From contig JAFYTP010000089.1 of assembly GCA_017558775.1 (NCBI GenBank), forward strand, positions 1-62,469: 62,469 nucleotides of DNA. Direction: 5' to 3'. Made by a program: the position numbers and the translations under genes. Positions 1 to 8,376 of this stretch are shown piece after piece; the first letter of the stretch is position 1; each line of letters opens with the position of its first letter. The stretch is from Bacteroidales bacterium (GTDB lineage: Bacteria; Bacteroidota; Bacteroidia; Bacteroidales; UBA932). The notes beneath the pieces are model-generated. The model was given only the letters and a program-made list of their open reading frames with translations. It did not search any database and was not told the origin of the DNA.

Positions 1-1001
1 CCTTCCGCGTGCGCAGTGTCGCCGCCGCCGCGGTGCATGAGTTCTTCCAGAGCCGGGGCTGTGGCTATGTGCACACCCCCATCATCACCGGCTCCGACGC
101 CGAGGGCGCCGGCCAGATGTTCCGGGTCACCACCCTGGATCCCAGCGATCCGCCCCGCACCGAGGACGGCAAGGTGGACTTTTCCAAGGACTTCTTCGGC
201 AAGAAGACCTGCCTCACCGTGAGCGGCCAGCTCGAGGGTGAGCTCGGCGCCACCGCCGTGGGCGAGATCTACACCTTCGGCCCCACCTTCCGGGCGGAGA
301 ACTCCAACACCCCGCGCCACCTCGCGGAGTTCTGGATGATCGAGCCGGAGATGGCTTTCTACGACATCGAAGACAACATGGAACTCGCCGAAGAGTTCGT
401 GAAATACCTCGTCCAGTACGCTTTGGACAACTGCATGGACGACCTCCAGTTCCTCAACGACAAGTATGACGAGGGCCTGATTGAGCGCCTGAAGAGCGTG
501 CTCGGCATCGCGTTCCAGCGCGTCACCTACACGGAGGCCGTGGAAATCCTTGAGAAGGCGGTCGCGAACGGCAAGCAGTTCGAGTATCCGGTCCACTGGG
601 GCACGGACTTCCAGAGCGAGCATGAGCGCTACCTTGTGGAGCAGCACTTCGGCAAGCCGGTCATCCTCATCGACTTCCCCAAGGACATCAAGGCCTTCTA
701 CATGAAGCAGAACGAGGACGGCAGGACCGTCCGCGGCATGGACGTCCTCTTCCCGAAGATCGGCGAGATCATCGGCGGTTCCGAACGCGAGGCCTCCTTG
801 GAGAAGCTCGAGCAGCGCATCACCGAGCTGGGCATGTCCCGCAAGAACCTCGAATGGTACATCGACACCCGGCGCTACGGCACCGTGCCGCACAGCGGCT
901 TCGGCCTGGGCTTCGAGCGTCTGCTCCTCTTCGTCACCGGCATGGCCAACATCCGGGACGTCATCCCGTTCCCGAGAACTCCGAAAAACGCTGAATTTTA
1001 A
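1..1001 (+). CDS. asnS: Asparaginyl-tRNA synthetase, 3' part
   Basis: Attaches asparagine to tRNA-Asn in the cytoplasm. The gene enters the window already open; the frame runs from base 3 to the stop at 999-1001, giving about 333 residues of a family usually 430-470 long, so the N-terminal OB-fold anticodon-binding domain lies upstream. The class II catalytic core is present: motif 2 reads [17 protein letters not shown] and motif 3 reads [15 protein letters not shown]. The AENSNT wording of motif 2 separates it from AspRS. The GTG at 9 is an internal valine codon, not a start. The stop is 6 nt before udk, so the two are probably co-transcribed. Confidence 0.95.
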   Translation, partial: FRVRSVAAAAVHEFFQSRGCGYVHTPIITGSDAEGAGQMFRVTTLDPSDPPRTEDGKVDFSKDFFGKKTCLTVSGQLEGELGATAVGEIYTFGPTFRAENSNTPRHLAEFWMIEPEMAFYDIEDNMELAEEFVKYLVQYALDNCMDDLQFLNDKYDEGLIERLKSVLGIAFQRVTYTEAVEILEKAVANGKQFEYPVHWGTDFQSEHERYLVEQHFGKPVILIDFPKDIKAFYMKQNEDGRTVRGMDVLFPKIGEIIGGSEREASLEKLEQRITELGMSRKNLEWYIDTRRYGTVPHSGFGLGFERLLLFVTGMANIRDVIPFPRTPKNAEF

Positions 1002-1007
1002 TTCGAT

Positions 1008-1637
1008 ATGCTCGTCATCGGTATCGCCGGAGGTTCCGGCTCAGGCAAGACCACGGTCGTCAAGGCCATCACCCGCCAGCTGCAGGGCCGGGTGGTCGTC
1101 ATCCCTCAGGATTCCTACTACAAGGATTCCAGCCACGTTCCCGTGGAGGAACGGAAGAACATCAACTTCGACCATCCCGACGCCATCGACTGGAAACTGA
1201 TGTGCCAGCAGATCCGGGAACTCAAGCAGGGCCATACCATCCAGCAGCCGGTGTACTCCTACATCACCTGCTCCCGGTCCACCACGGAAACCGTGACGGT
1301 GGAACCGGCCGACGTGATCATTGTGGAGGGCATCCTCATCTTCACCTGCAAGGAGCTCCGCGACCAGCTGAACATCAAGATCTTCGTAGATGCCGACGAC
1401 GATGACCGCGTGCTCCGCATCATCGTCCGCGACGTGGCCGAGCGCGGCCGTACCATCGACACCGCCATCGAGCACTATACCGACACGGTGAAGCCGATGC
1501 ACCTCCAGTTCATCGAACCCTCCAAGCGCTACGCCGACATCATCGTCCCGCAGGGCGGCCACAACCAGGTGGCAATCGACGTCCTCACCACCACGGTGGA
1601 GAAGGCGCTGGAACAGCGAAGCCGCAAGAAGAAATGA
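1008..1637 (+). CDS. udk: Uridine kinase
   Basis: Phosphorylates uridine and cytidine in the pyrimidine salvage pathway. The 209-residue protein has the normal family length and opens with a P-loop, GGSGSGKTT, at residues 8-16, followed by the conserved QDSYYKD and NFDHPDAID segments typical of Udk. It starts 6 nt after asnS and its stop codon overlaps the ATG of the next gene by 4 nt (ATGA), which points to translational coupling in an asnS-udk-tonB-like operon. A phosphoribulokinase-type kinase is the only real alternative, and the NFDHPDA motif argues against it. Confidence 0.95.
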   Translation: MLVIGIAGGSGSGKTTVVKAITRQLQGRVVVIPQDSYYKDSSHVPVEERKNINFDHPDAIDWKLMCQQIRELKQGHTIQQPVYSYITCSRSTTETVTVEPADVIIVEGILIFTCKELRDQLNIKIFVDADDDDRVLRIIVRDVAERGRTIDTAIEHYTDTVKPMHLQFIEPSKRYADIIVPQGGHNQVAIDVLTTTVEKALEQRSRKKK

Positions 1638-2347
1638 AGCTGACACCCGATCAGAAAGCAGGAATTTACATCACCGCGATCATCCATCTCGCGGTGATTA
1701 TCGTTTTGCTCCTCTGCCAGATCGGGTATTCTGTCCAGCGGGAAAATACCTTCGTGCTGGACTTTACCAAACAGGAAGAGAAAGAGGAGGAAGTCAAGAA
1801 GGAAGAACTGCACCGCAGCGCTATCGCGCAGCTGGAGAGCATGTTGGCGACCGCCCGTTCCCAGCCCGTCCGCAACGTGACGGTGAACCGTTCCCAGCTC
1901 AAGGACGACCGCAACACCGACGCTGACCAGCTGTACCGCGACGCCGAGCGCCTGGCGCAGGACCTCAAGGACGGCCAGAACCGGAAGATCGAAGATCCGG
2001 AGGACTTCGTGCGGGAACCCGTCACGAAACCCGCCGAGACAAAGCCCCGCAAGCAGGAGACCTACAGCGGTCCCTCCGTTCTCTCCTGGTCCCTCGACGG
2101 CCGCAAAGCCACCCATCTCCCCATCCCCGCCTACCGCTGCGTGGGCGCGGGCGAAGTGACGGTCATCATCACCGTCAACAACCAAGGTACGGTCGTGGAC
2201 GCCAAGGTCGATGACGGCGCCTCCTCCAGCGACGGCTGTCTCCGCAGCTTCGCCACCCGCGCCGCCCGCCTGAGCAAATTCAACGCCTCCACCACCGCCC
2301 CCGCCCGCCAGATGGGGACAATCACGTATCTATTTATCGCACAATAA
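1634..2347 (+). CDS. TonB-family energy transducer-like protein
   Basis: A 237-residue protein with the layout of TonB. It has a short cytoplasmic N-terminus, one membrane helix at about residues 11-31, a charged Glu/Lys segment (EEKEEEVKKEE), a long hydrophilic periplasmic spacer, and a C-terminal domain at about 165-237 that looks TonB-like (GEVTVIITVNNQGTVVDAKV). TonB proteins pass proton-motive energy to outer membrane receptors, and this genome needs several because of its SusC-type porins. The spacer is not Pro-rich as in classical TonB, so it could also be a TonB-like anchor protein. The start overlaps the udk stop. Confidence 0.7.
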   Translation: MKLTPDQKAGIYITAIIHLAVIIVLLLCQIGYSVQRENTFVLDFTKQEEKEEEVKKEELHRSAIAQLESMLATARSQPVRNVTVNRSQLKDDRNTDADQLYRDAERLAQDLKDGQNRKIEDPEDFVREPVTKPAETKPRKQETYSGPSVLSWSLDGRKATHLPIPAYRCVGAGEVTVIITVNNQGTVVDAKVDDGASSSDGCLRSFATRAARLSKFNASTTAPARQMGTITYLFIAQ

Positions 2348-2379
2348 GTTCCGAAGTAATCCTTCAAACACCTGTTTTA

Positions 2380-2417
2380 GGGGATCGGCATTCTTATGTG
2401 CCGTCCCCAAATTTTAT
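2380..2417 (+). terminator. Probable intrinsic terminator after the tonB-like gene
   Basis: GGGGA-(bulged T)-CGGCA pairs with TGCCG-TCCCC around an 8-nt loop (2391-2398), followed by AAATTTTAT. It lies 33 nt after the stop of the tonB-like gene and would end the asnS-udk-tonB transcript. The T-run is short and interrupted. Confidence 0.55.
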
Positions 2418-2516
2418 AAGTATTTGGTCTGAAAAGTGATGCAAGATTTTGATGATCCCCGTATTTCAGTGGTTGGCAGACTATCCTAAAAATGTTCTGA
2501 ATCATCGCCTGATATC

Positions 2517-2548
2517 CTTGCAGATAATGATTTGAATGATTAACTTTG
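2517..2548 (+). promoter_or_regulatory. Candidate Bacteroidota promoter for the orphan SusC-like gene
   Basis: CTTG at 2517-2520, a 20-nt spacer, then TAACTTTG at 2541-2548, which matches the -7 consensus TAnnTTTG. It precedes the ATG at 2596 by 47 nt. Confidence 0.45.
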
Positions 2549-2555
2549 ATTTAGG

Positions 2556-2577
2556 AAGTGCGTTTGCACTTTTTTTT
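2556..2577 (+). terminator. Terminator-like hairpin in the leader of the SusC-like gene
   Basis: AAGTGC at 2556-2561 pairs perfectly with GCACTT at 2566-2571 around a GTTT loop, and the T-run extends to 2577. It sits directly after the candidate promoter and 19 nt before the ATG. It may be an attenuator, a backstop for upstream transcription, or chance. Confidence 0.4.
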
Positions 2578-2595
2578 GAATACACAGATTATTAG

Positions 2596-5151
2596 ATGAA
2601 AAGTCCTATTTTCCTCGCGCTTGCCCTGGCGGCATCGACACTCGCCGCCCATGCGCAATCCCCTGCCGACACCCTTCAGGATGTCCGACCCTTCAGTACA
2701 CACGCTTTAGACCTTCTGATGGCTCGAGAGCCCGGAGTGGAGGTCATCTCCAGCCCCGGAGCGCCGGGAATGACGCCGACGATCCACGTTCGTGGAATCG
2801 GCGTACTGCCGGGCATCAATCCGCTGTATGTGGTCGACGGGATGCGGAGAAGGGATCTGGACGGAATCGCGCCCGAGTCCATCGAAAAGATCGAAGTGCT
2901 CAAGGATGCGGCGGCCATGGGTTTGTGGGGACCGGGCGCTGCAGCCGGTGTGGTGGTCGTGACCACCCGTCGCGCCTCGCAGCAGGGTTTCCACGCAGGA
3001 TATGAATTCGCCGGTGGCTTCCAGAGTCTGGCCCACACACCCGAGAAAATGACGATGTCCGAGTGGCAAAAGCACTATCGGTATCAGGATCCGGATATGA
3101 AGGAATCAATTCTGCCCGGCCCGGAAACCACCTTCCTCCAAAAGCATCACCTTTACACTCAATATGGAGGGAAGAAACTGTCGGCCTACGCGGGATTCTC
3201 GGTCTTGGACAATGACGGCCCCTATGCCGGCAAGGATGACACCCACCGCCGTTATGCGGCTTCCTGGTCGGCCGAATACCGTCCGCTCCGGTGGCTTTCC
3301 CTGGAAACTACGGGACGTTGGAACCGGTCATCCATCAGCCGGGCACCGGAATCGTGGCTGGAGCGTTATCTCCTTTCGGTTCCCAAGTATAATCAGGAGA
3401 ACTGGTTTTACCTGTATTCGGACCGGGAGAATTTTTCCGAAACCGTCATCCAAGGACAAGTGGACATCCACCCCCTTCCCGGGCTGTATGTCCGGGGAAC
3501 CGGCGGATACGCCCAGGGAATGAGGAATCTGTGCGCGGCCAAATGGTCAGGCTATGGTTATGACGAGGATCCCACCCTGGTGGAAGAAGTGGATGCGAAA
3601 GCTGGTTATGAAGGGAAAAAATGGTTTCAGTGGGGCATCGAGACAGGTTGGAACGGACAATGGAGAGACCATCGGCTTCAGCTGAACGGAACATTCCGCC
3701 GGATCAAGGAAAAACAGGACAACCGGGTCATTCAAGGAACCGCCCAACTGTCTGATATCGGATTGAAGTACGGAGACGAGGCCCTTCTCGAAGAGAAATT
3801 CCTGCTTCCCTACTATGAAAGATACAAGACATTAAATTGGGAGGAACAAATATGGGAGTCTCGTTCCAATCCAACCCATATCACCACTTACAACGATTCA
3901 AAACCCGAAATGAAATGGAATGAGAGTGTCCTTTCCATCGCCTATGACTGGAAGGGCCGGTATGAATTGGGTTTTTCCTTTTTTCGGCTTTGGGCCGAAA
4001 AGCTCTTCTCCAGCGAGGGCTGGTGCGTCCCGGCCGTGACCCTGGGATGGACCTTGTCCGAGGAGCCGGTCCTTCGCCGGCTGTTGCCGGAATCCTTGAG
4101 CAACTGGTCCGTCAAAGCTTCCTGGTCCAATACGGATGCCTATGTTCCCCTCCTTGACAATCTCAATCATTGGGTAAGACACATCGGCGACATGACATCC
4201 ATCGCCACTTTCACCTCAAGCCTGTCAACGGCCGCCCGTCACCGGGATCTGACGACCTCCCTGTCCTTTCAACTCGGAGGCCCTACCCTGGACCTGTCCG
4301 CTTCCTGGTATGTCAATGACGATGATCTGACATTCTATGATTCATATTTCATCAGCGGAGACGACATCAAGCCGCATAACGAATATATCGAATCCCCTGT
4401 TTTCACTCTTCGAAACCAGGGTATAGAACTGGCGGGCGCTCTCCGGCAGAACGTCGGACCCTTCCGTTATTCTTTATCCACTTATCTGACCTTCTACAGA
4501 AACCGTGTCAGTTTCGGAGATATACTGCAGAATTTCTCGTATATCCCCTGGCAGAAGGGAGTCCCGCTTTCATTAAAGGACGGAGAACCGATGGGTGGCA
4601 GCGACGTGTACCGTATTCAGGATGGTCAGTACCTGATTGACATCCACGATACCATCTGGAAGGGGTCTCTCTTCCCGAAAGTGACCGGCGGCATCCAGGC
4701 CCTGCTCGGCTGGAACCGCTGGCAGTTGACGGTTTCCGGTCACGGAGACGCCGGCCAAACCATCCGGAGTGATGGCTTGTATGATTCCACGATCAGATAC
4801 AATCTGGATGAGAACCCGGTGATCGAGCAAGTATTCAATCAATATGGGATCGAAAACACCGAGCATGCCGTCCATAACGCCTCCTTCTTCCGCATCGATC
4901 AGTTGCGTCTGGATTATACGCTTCCCCTGCGAAACGTCTCGCTGAATCTGTTCGCCTCCCTGGAGAACTGGTTCCTGGTCACGAAGTATCCGGGCTCGGA
5001 TCCGGAACTTGCCCTCGCCTGGAACGTGCGGGAAGTGAATACTTATCCCTACACCTACACTCCCGCGCTTACGGGAGACTTCATCGGCGTGGAAACGGCC
5101 GCCTATCCCTCCACCCGCCGGACAATCTTCGGCCTCTCAATTAATTTCTAG
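2596..5151 (+). CDS. Orphan SusC-like TonB-dependent receptor
   Basis: An outer membrane TonB-dependent porin of 851 residues. A signal peptide ends at about AAHAQ (residues 17-21). The plug domain starts almost at once and carries the SusC signatures TIHVRGIG, PLYVVDG, IEKIEVLKDAAAMGLWG and GVVVVTT; the remainder is beta-barrel ending in an aromatic residue (Phe). It lacks the N-terminal CarboxypepD-reg-like domain found in the two other SusC proteins of this window, no SusD follows it, and it is shorter (851 against about 1100). Its base composition is visibly less GC-rich at wobble positions than its neighbours, which is compatible with transfer or weak selection. The substrate is unknown. 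Confidence 0.8.
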   Translation: MKSPIFLALALAASTLAAHAQSPADTLQDVRPFSTHALDLLMAREPGVEVISSPGAPGMTPTIHVRGIGVLPGINPLYVVDGMRRRDLDGIAPESIEKIEVLKDAAAMGLWGPGAAAGVVVVTTRRASQQGFHAGYEFAGGFQSLAHTPEKMTMSEWQKHYRYQDPDMKESILPGPETTFLQKHHLYTQYGGKKLSAYAGFSVLDNDGPYAGKDDTHRRYAASWSAEYRPLRWLSLETTGRWNRSSISRAPESWLERYLLSVPKYNQENWFYLYSDRENFSETVIQGQVDIHPLPGLYVRGTGGYAQGMRNLCAAKWSGYGYDEDPTLVEEVDAKAGYEGKKWFQWGIETGWNGQWRDHRLQLNGTFRRIKEKQDNRVIQGTAQLSDIGLKYGDEALLEEKFLLPYYERYKTLNWEEQIWESRSNPTHITTYNDSKPEMKWNESVLSIAYDWKGRYELGFSFFRLWAEKLFSSEGWCVPAVTLGWTLSEEPVLRRLLPESLSNWSVKASWSNTDAYVPLLDNLNHWVRHIGDMTSIATFTSSLSTAARHRDLTTSLSFQLGGPTLDLSASWYVNDDDLTFYDSYFISGDDIKPHNEYIESPVFTLRNQGIELAGALRQNVGPFRYSLSTYLTFYRNRVSFGDILQNFSYIPWQKGVPLSLKDGEPMGGSDVYRIQDGQYLIDIHDTIWKGSLFPKVTGGIQALLGWNRWQLTVSGHGDAGQTIRSDGLYDSTIRYNLDENPVIEQVFNQYGIENTEHAVHNASFFRIDQLRLDYTLPLRNVSLNLFASLENWFLVTKYPGSDPELALAWNVREVNTYPYTYTPALTGDFIGVETAAYPSTRRTIFGLSINF

Positions 5152-5165
5152 TCCTAAGATAAATG

Positions 5166-5196
5166 AATCGCCCCCACCGTTCAGATGGGGGCGATT
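5166..5196. terminator. Shared bidirectional terminator hairpin
   Basis: AATCGCCCCCA (5166-5176) pairs perfectly over 11 bp with TGGGGGCGATT (5186-5196) around a 9-nt loop. It lies between the convergent SusC-like gene and the SGNH hydrolase gene and can serve both. Confidence 0.8.
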
Positions 5197-5215
5197 TCTT
5201 ATATAGCAGGATGCC

Positions 5216-5881
5216 TTAGCGGAGCGTCTCCAGCAGCAGTTTTTCCATCAACTCATAACCGGCCGCGTTCGGGTGGACGGTGTCGGTGGTAAGGCCGTCG
5301 CGGACTTTGCCGTCGGGTCCGGCCAGGACGCTGCCGTAATCGACATAAGTGATGCCGTGACGGTCGCAGTAGGCCTTGAGGCGGGCGTTGAGGCTGCACA
5401 CTTTCTCGAAGGTGTCCGTGACTTCCTGGCGCCAGCGGAGATGGTAGGAGGGCAGCACCGAGCAGATGACCGGACGGACGCCGTTCTGCCAGCAGAGGTC
5501 GATGATGCTCACAATGTTGGAAAAGGTAACATCCTCATTATAAGGGTCGCCGAGGTTCTGGGCGATGTCGTTGATACCGCCGAGGAAGACCATCGTGGAA
5601 GCGCCGATGTCCAGGACATCGGCCCGGAAACGGAGAAGCATATTGGCCGTCTCCTCACCGCCGATGCCACGGCCGATGAAGCCGTTGGCGGCGAAGAATT
5701 CGGGGCGCTGGGACGCCCAGCCGTCGGTGATGGAGTCTCCGAACAGGACGACGCGGGGGCCGTCGGGGGCCGGGAGTTCCGCGTTGGCGGCGGCGTAACG
5801 GTTAAGGTGTACGATTTTCTGGGCCTGGGCACCCACGCAGAGGGTGGCGAAGGCCATGCACAATACAAGAATCTTTTTCAT
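5216..5881 (-). CDS. Secreted SGNH/GDSL hydrolase
   Basis: A 221-residue exported esterase or deacetylase of the SGNH fold. The start is the ATG at 5881 because it gives a clean signal peptide (MKKILVLCMAFATLCVGAQA); the open frame extends further upstream but only into recJ. Block I is GDSITDGW with the nucleophile Ser, the Gly block is RGIGGEE, block III is GGINDI, and block V is DTVHPNAAGY carrying the Asp and His. It begins 5 nt after the recJ stop, so it probably shares the recJ transcript. The natural ester is not evident; sugar O-acetyl groups or lysophospholipids are typical. Confidence 0.85.
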   Translation of the reverse strand: MKKILVLCMAFATLCVGAQAQKIVHLNRYAAANAELPAPDGPRVVLFGDSITDGWASQRPEFFAANGFIGRGIGGEETANMLLRFRADVLDIGASTMVFLGGINDIAQNLGDPYNEDVTFSNIVSIIDLCWQNGVRPVICSVLPSYHLRWRQEVTDTFEKVCSLNARLKAYCDRHGITYVDYGSVLAGPDGKVRDGLTTDTVHPNAAGYELMEKLLLETLR

Positions 5882-5886
5882 TGAAA

Positions 5887-7623
5887 TTAAATAAGTTCGT
5901 CGCGCTCCCGCATGTCTTTGAGCCGCAGCTGGAGCGTAGAGGAGCCACGGTAGAAATTCTCCACGATGGAGTAGCACACGTCGATCGGGTTGCCGGCTTT
6001 GATATGGTCGTAGAATTCGGCCATGTTGAAGCCGATGGCGGGAATCTGGCGGTAGGGCTGGGATTCCTGCATCAGGTCCAGTTTCAAATGGACACCGCCC
6101 GCACCCACTTTGCGGCCGTTGCCGGCGTCATAGACATCGTCCGTGAGGAAAACCGGATTCGCGTTGCCGGGGCCGAAGGGCTGGAACTGCTTGAGGATCC
6201 GGAAGAACTTGGGCGTGATCTGGGAAAAGTCCAGCCGGGCGTCGATGTCCACGACCGGGGTCAATTCCTGCTTGGTGATGTTGCCGGATACGAAACGGTT
6301 CATCCGCTGGCAGAATTCCGCCAGGTTCTCCTCCTTCATCGTGAGGCCGGCGGCGTAGACGTGACCGCCGAAGTTCTCCAGCAGGTCCGCGCAGCTTTCG
6401 ATGGAGGCGTACAGGTCGAAACCGGCGACGCTGCGGGCGGAGCCGGTGATGAAGCCGTTGGACTTCGTGAGGACGACCGTGGGCTTGTAATAGGCCTCCA
6501 CCAGGCGCGAGGCGACGATGCCCACGACACCCTTGTTCCAGGTGGGGTTATAGACGATGGTCACATTCTCCGTCTCGAGGGCGGTGCCGTTCGCCACCAT
6601 CTGCAGGGCCTCCTGGGTGATTTCCCGGTCGATGTTCTTGCGCTCGTTGTTGTTATCGTTGATCTTCTCGCCGATCTGGAAGGCGGAACGGTCGTCCATC
6701 GCGGTGAGGAGCTCCACGGCCAGGCGGCCGGACTCCATACGGCCGGCGGCGTTGATGCGCGGGCCGATCTTAAAGACGATATCGTCGATGGTCACGTGCC
6801 CGGGCTCGAGCTTTGCGAGGCTCAGCATCGCTAGCAGGCCCTTGCGGGGATTCTCGTTCAGCCGCTTGAGGCCGAAGTGCGCGAGGACGCGGTTCTCCCC
6901 TACCATCGACACCAGGTCGGAGGCGATGGACACCACCTGCAGGTCCAGCAGGGGTTCGAGGGTTTCGAAGTCGATGCCGTACTTGATGGAATAGCCCTGG
7001 ACGAACTTGAAGCCGACGCCACAGCCGCACAGGTCGTCAAAAGGATAATGGCAATCCTCCCGCTTCGGGTCCAGCACCGCCACCGCGGCGGGAAGCTCGT
7101 TCTCCGGAAGATGGTGGTCGCAGATGATTACGTCGATGCCTTTGCTCCGGGCGTACTCCACCTTCTCGATGGCCTTGATGCCGCAGTCCAGGGTGATCAG
7201 GAGGTTGATGCCGTTGTCGGAAGCCCAGTCCAGACCCTTGTACGAGACACCGTAGCCCTCGTCATACCGGTCGGGAATGTAGTATTCCACCCGCTTGGTG
7301 AAACGGCGGACGAAGGAATAGACCAGCGCGACGGCCGTCGTACCGTCCACGTCATAGTCGCCGTAAACAAGGATTTTCTGGCCTTTGGCGATGGCTTCGT
7401 GAAGCCGCTCCACGGCCTTGTCCATGTCCTTCATCAGGAACGGGTCGTGCAGGTCCTCCAGGCTGGGCCGGAAGAACGCGCGCGCCTGCTGGAAGGTCTC
7501 CACGCCACGCTGGACCAGCAGCTCCGCCAGAACCCGGTCCACACCGAGCTCCGTCGCCAGTCTGTCCACTTTCTCCGGGTTCCCCGGCTCGTGGACGGTC
7601 CACTTCCGTTCCGTAATGCCCAT
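5887..7623 (-). CDS. recJ: Single-strand-specific 5'-3' exonuclease RecJ
   Basis: RecJ degrades single-stranded DNA 5' to 3' in recombination and mismatch repair. The 578-residue protein has the normal length. It has the DHH-family metal motifs: motif I DYDVDGTT at residues 89-96, LDCG at about 146, and DHH at 169-171, then the DHHA1 region (GRINAAGRMESG-type segment and the glycine-rich GGHVYAAGLT) and a C-terminal OB-like part. A TAAATTTG -7 box ends only 8 bp upstream of the ATG, so the leader must be very short. It lies upstream of the SGNH gene in the same direction. Confidence 0.95.
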   Translation of the reverse strand: MGITERKWTVHEPGNPEKVDRLATELGVDRVLAELLVQRGVETFQQARAFFRPSLEDLHDPFLMKDMDKAVERLHEAIAKGQKILVYGDYDVDGTTAVALVYSFVRRFTKRVEYYIPDRYDEGYGVSYKGLDWASDNGINLLITLDCGIKAIEKVEYARSKGIDVIICDHHLPENELPAAVAVLDPKREDCHYPFDDLCGCGVGFKFVQGYSIKYGIDFETLEPLLDLQVVSIASDLVSMVGENRVLAHFGLKRLNENPRKGLLAMLSLAKLEPGHVTIDDIVFKIGPRINAAGRMESGRLAVELLTAMDDRSAFQIGEKINDNNNERKNIDREITQEALQMVANGTALETENVTIVYNPTWNKGVVGIVASRLVEAYYKPTVVLTKSNGFITGSARSVAGFDLYASIESCADLLENFGGHVYAAGLTMKEENLAEFCQRMNRFVSGNITKQELTPVVDIDARLDFSQITPKFFRILKQFQPFGPGNANPVFLTDDVYDAGNGRKVGAGGVHLKLDLMQESQPYRQIPAIGFNMAEFYDHIKAGNPIDVCYSIVENFYRGSSTLQLRLKDMRERDELI

Positions 7624-7630
7624 AGTCGTA

Positions 7631-7661
7631 CAAATTTACGCATTTCCCCCTGCAAAAGCAA
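7631..7661 (-). promoter_or_regulatory. Candidate recJ promoter
   Basis: On the minus strand TTG (7661-7659), a 20-nt spacer, then TAAATTTG (7638-7631). The G of the box is 7 nt from the recJ ATG at 7623, which predicts a nearly leaderless mRNA. Confidence 0.5.
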
Positions 7662-7678
7662 GAGGATTACGTATGAGC

Positions 7679-7705
7679 AAAAAAAACCTCCCGATTTTCG
7701 GGAGG
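7679..7705 (-). terminator. Intrinsic terminator of the deoxynucleoside kinase pair
   Basis: On the minus strand CCTCCCGA pairs perfectly with TCGGGAGG around a 3-nt loop, followed by eight Ts (A8 at 7679-7686 on the plus strand). It lies 20 nt after the stop of the downstream kinase gene. Confidence 0.85.
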
Positions 7706-7724
7706 CTCAATACGTCCAAATACC

Positions 7725-8345
7725 TTATTCCGTAGGGAAAAGACCGAACAGCTCGGCGTCGATCTTGTCGGTGATGGTCTGGAAGTCTTCGGGACGGTTC
7801 TCGAACTTGATGGTGTCCACGTCGATGATCAGGAGGCGGGACTTGTAGTCCTTGATCCAGTCTTCGTAGCGCTGGTTCAGGCCGGTGATGTAGTCGATGC
7901 GGATGGAACGCTCGTACTCGCGGCCGCGCTTCTGGATCTGGGCGATGAGGTTCGGGATGGAACTGCGCAGGTAGATCAGGAGGTCCGGCGGGTTCACCAG
8001 GGACATCATCAGGTCGAAGAGGTCGGAGTAGTTCTCGAAGTCACGGGTGGACATCAGGCCCATCGCGTGGAGGTTCGGGGCGAAGATGCGGGCGTCCTCG
8101 TAGATGGTGCGGTCCTGGATGATGATGTCCTTCTGCTTGGAAATCTCCACCACGTCCTGGAAACGCTTGTTCAGGAAGTAGATCTGGAGGTTGAAGGACC
8201 AGCGCTCCATGTCCTCGTAGAAGTCGGCGAGGTAGGGGTTGAAGTCCACGGACTCGAACTTGGGCGTCCACCCGTAGTGGGCGGCCAGCATCTTGGTCAG
8301 CGTCGTCTTTCCGCTGCCGATATTTCCGGCGATGGCGATATGCAT
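7725..8345 (-). CDS. Deoxynucleoside kinase, copy 1
   Basis: Phosphorylates deoxynucleosides in the salvage pathway, in the cytoplasm. The 206-residue protein has the P-loop GNIGSGKTT at residues 7-15, the substrate-site segment FESVDFNPYLADFY, the DRT motif (IIIQDRTIYED), and the arginine-rich LID region (IQKRGREYERSIR) of the dNK/dCK/dGK family. It is a close relative of the next gene upstream, sharing the same motifs in the same order. Base specificity (dA, dG or dC) cannot be told from the sequence. It is followed by a strong terminator. Confidence 0.9.
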   Translation of the reverse strand: MHIAIAGNIGSGKTTLTKMLAAHYGWTPKFESVDFNPYLADFYEDMERWSFNLQIYFLNKRFQDVVEISKQKDIIIQDRTIYEDARIFAPNLHAMGLMSTRDFENYSDLFDLMMSLVNPPDLLIYLRSSIPNLIAQIQKRGREYERSIRIDYITGLNQRYEDWIKDYKSRLLIIDVDTIKFENRPEDFQTITDKIDAELFGLFPTE

Positions 8346-8360
8346 AACACGTTATTTTTA

Positions 8361-8368
8361 CAAAAGTA
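8361..8368 (-). promoter_or_regulatory. Candidate -7 box upstream of kinase copy 1
   Basis: TACTTTTG on the minus strand (8368-8361) matches TAnnTTTG and lies 15 nt before the ATG at 8345. No convincing -33 element was found, so copy 1 may instead be read from the copy 2 promoter. Confidence 0.3.
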
Positions 8369-8376
8369 GCATTTTT

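Noticed and set aside
5882-5977. An N-terminal extension of 32 residues on the SGNH hydrolase
   Set aside because: It overlaps the recJ coding end, has no family match, and would bury the signal peptide.
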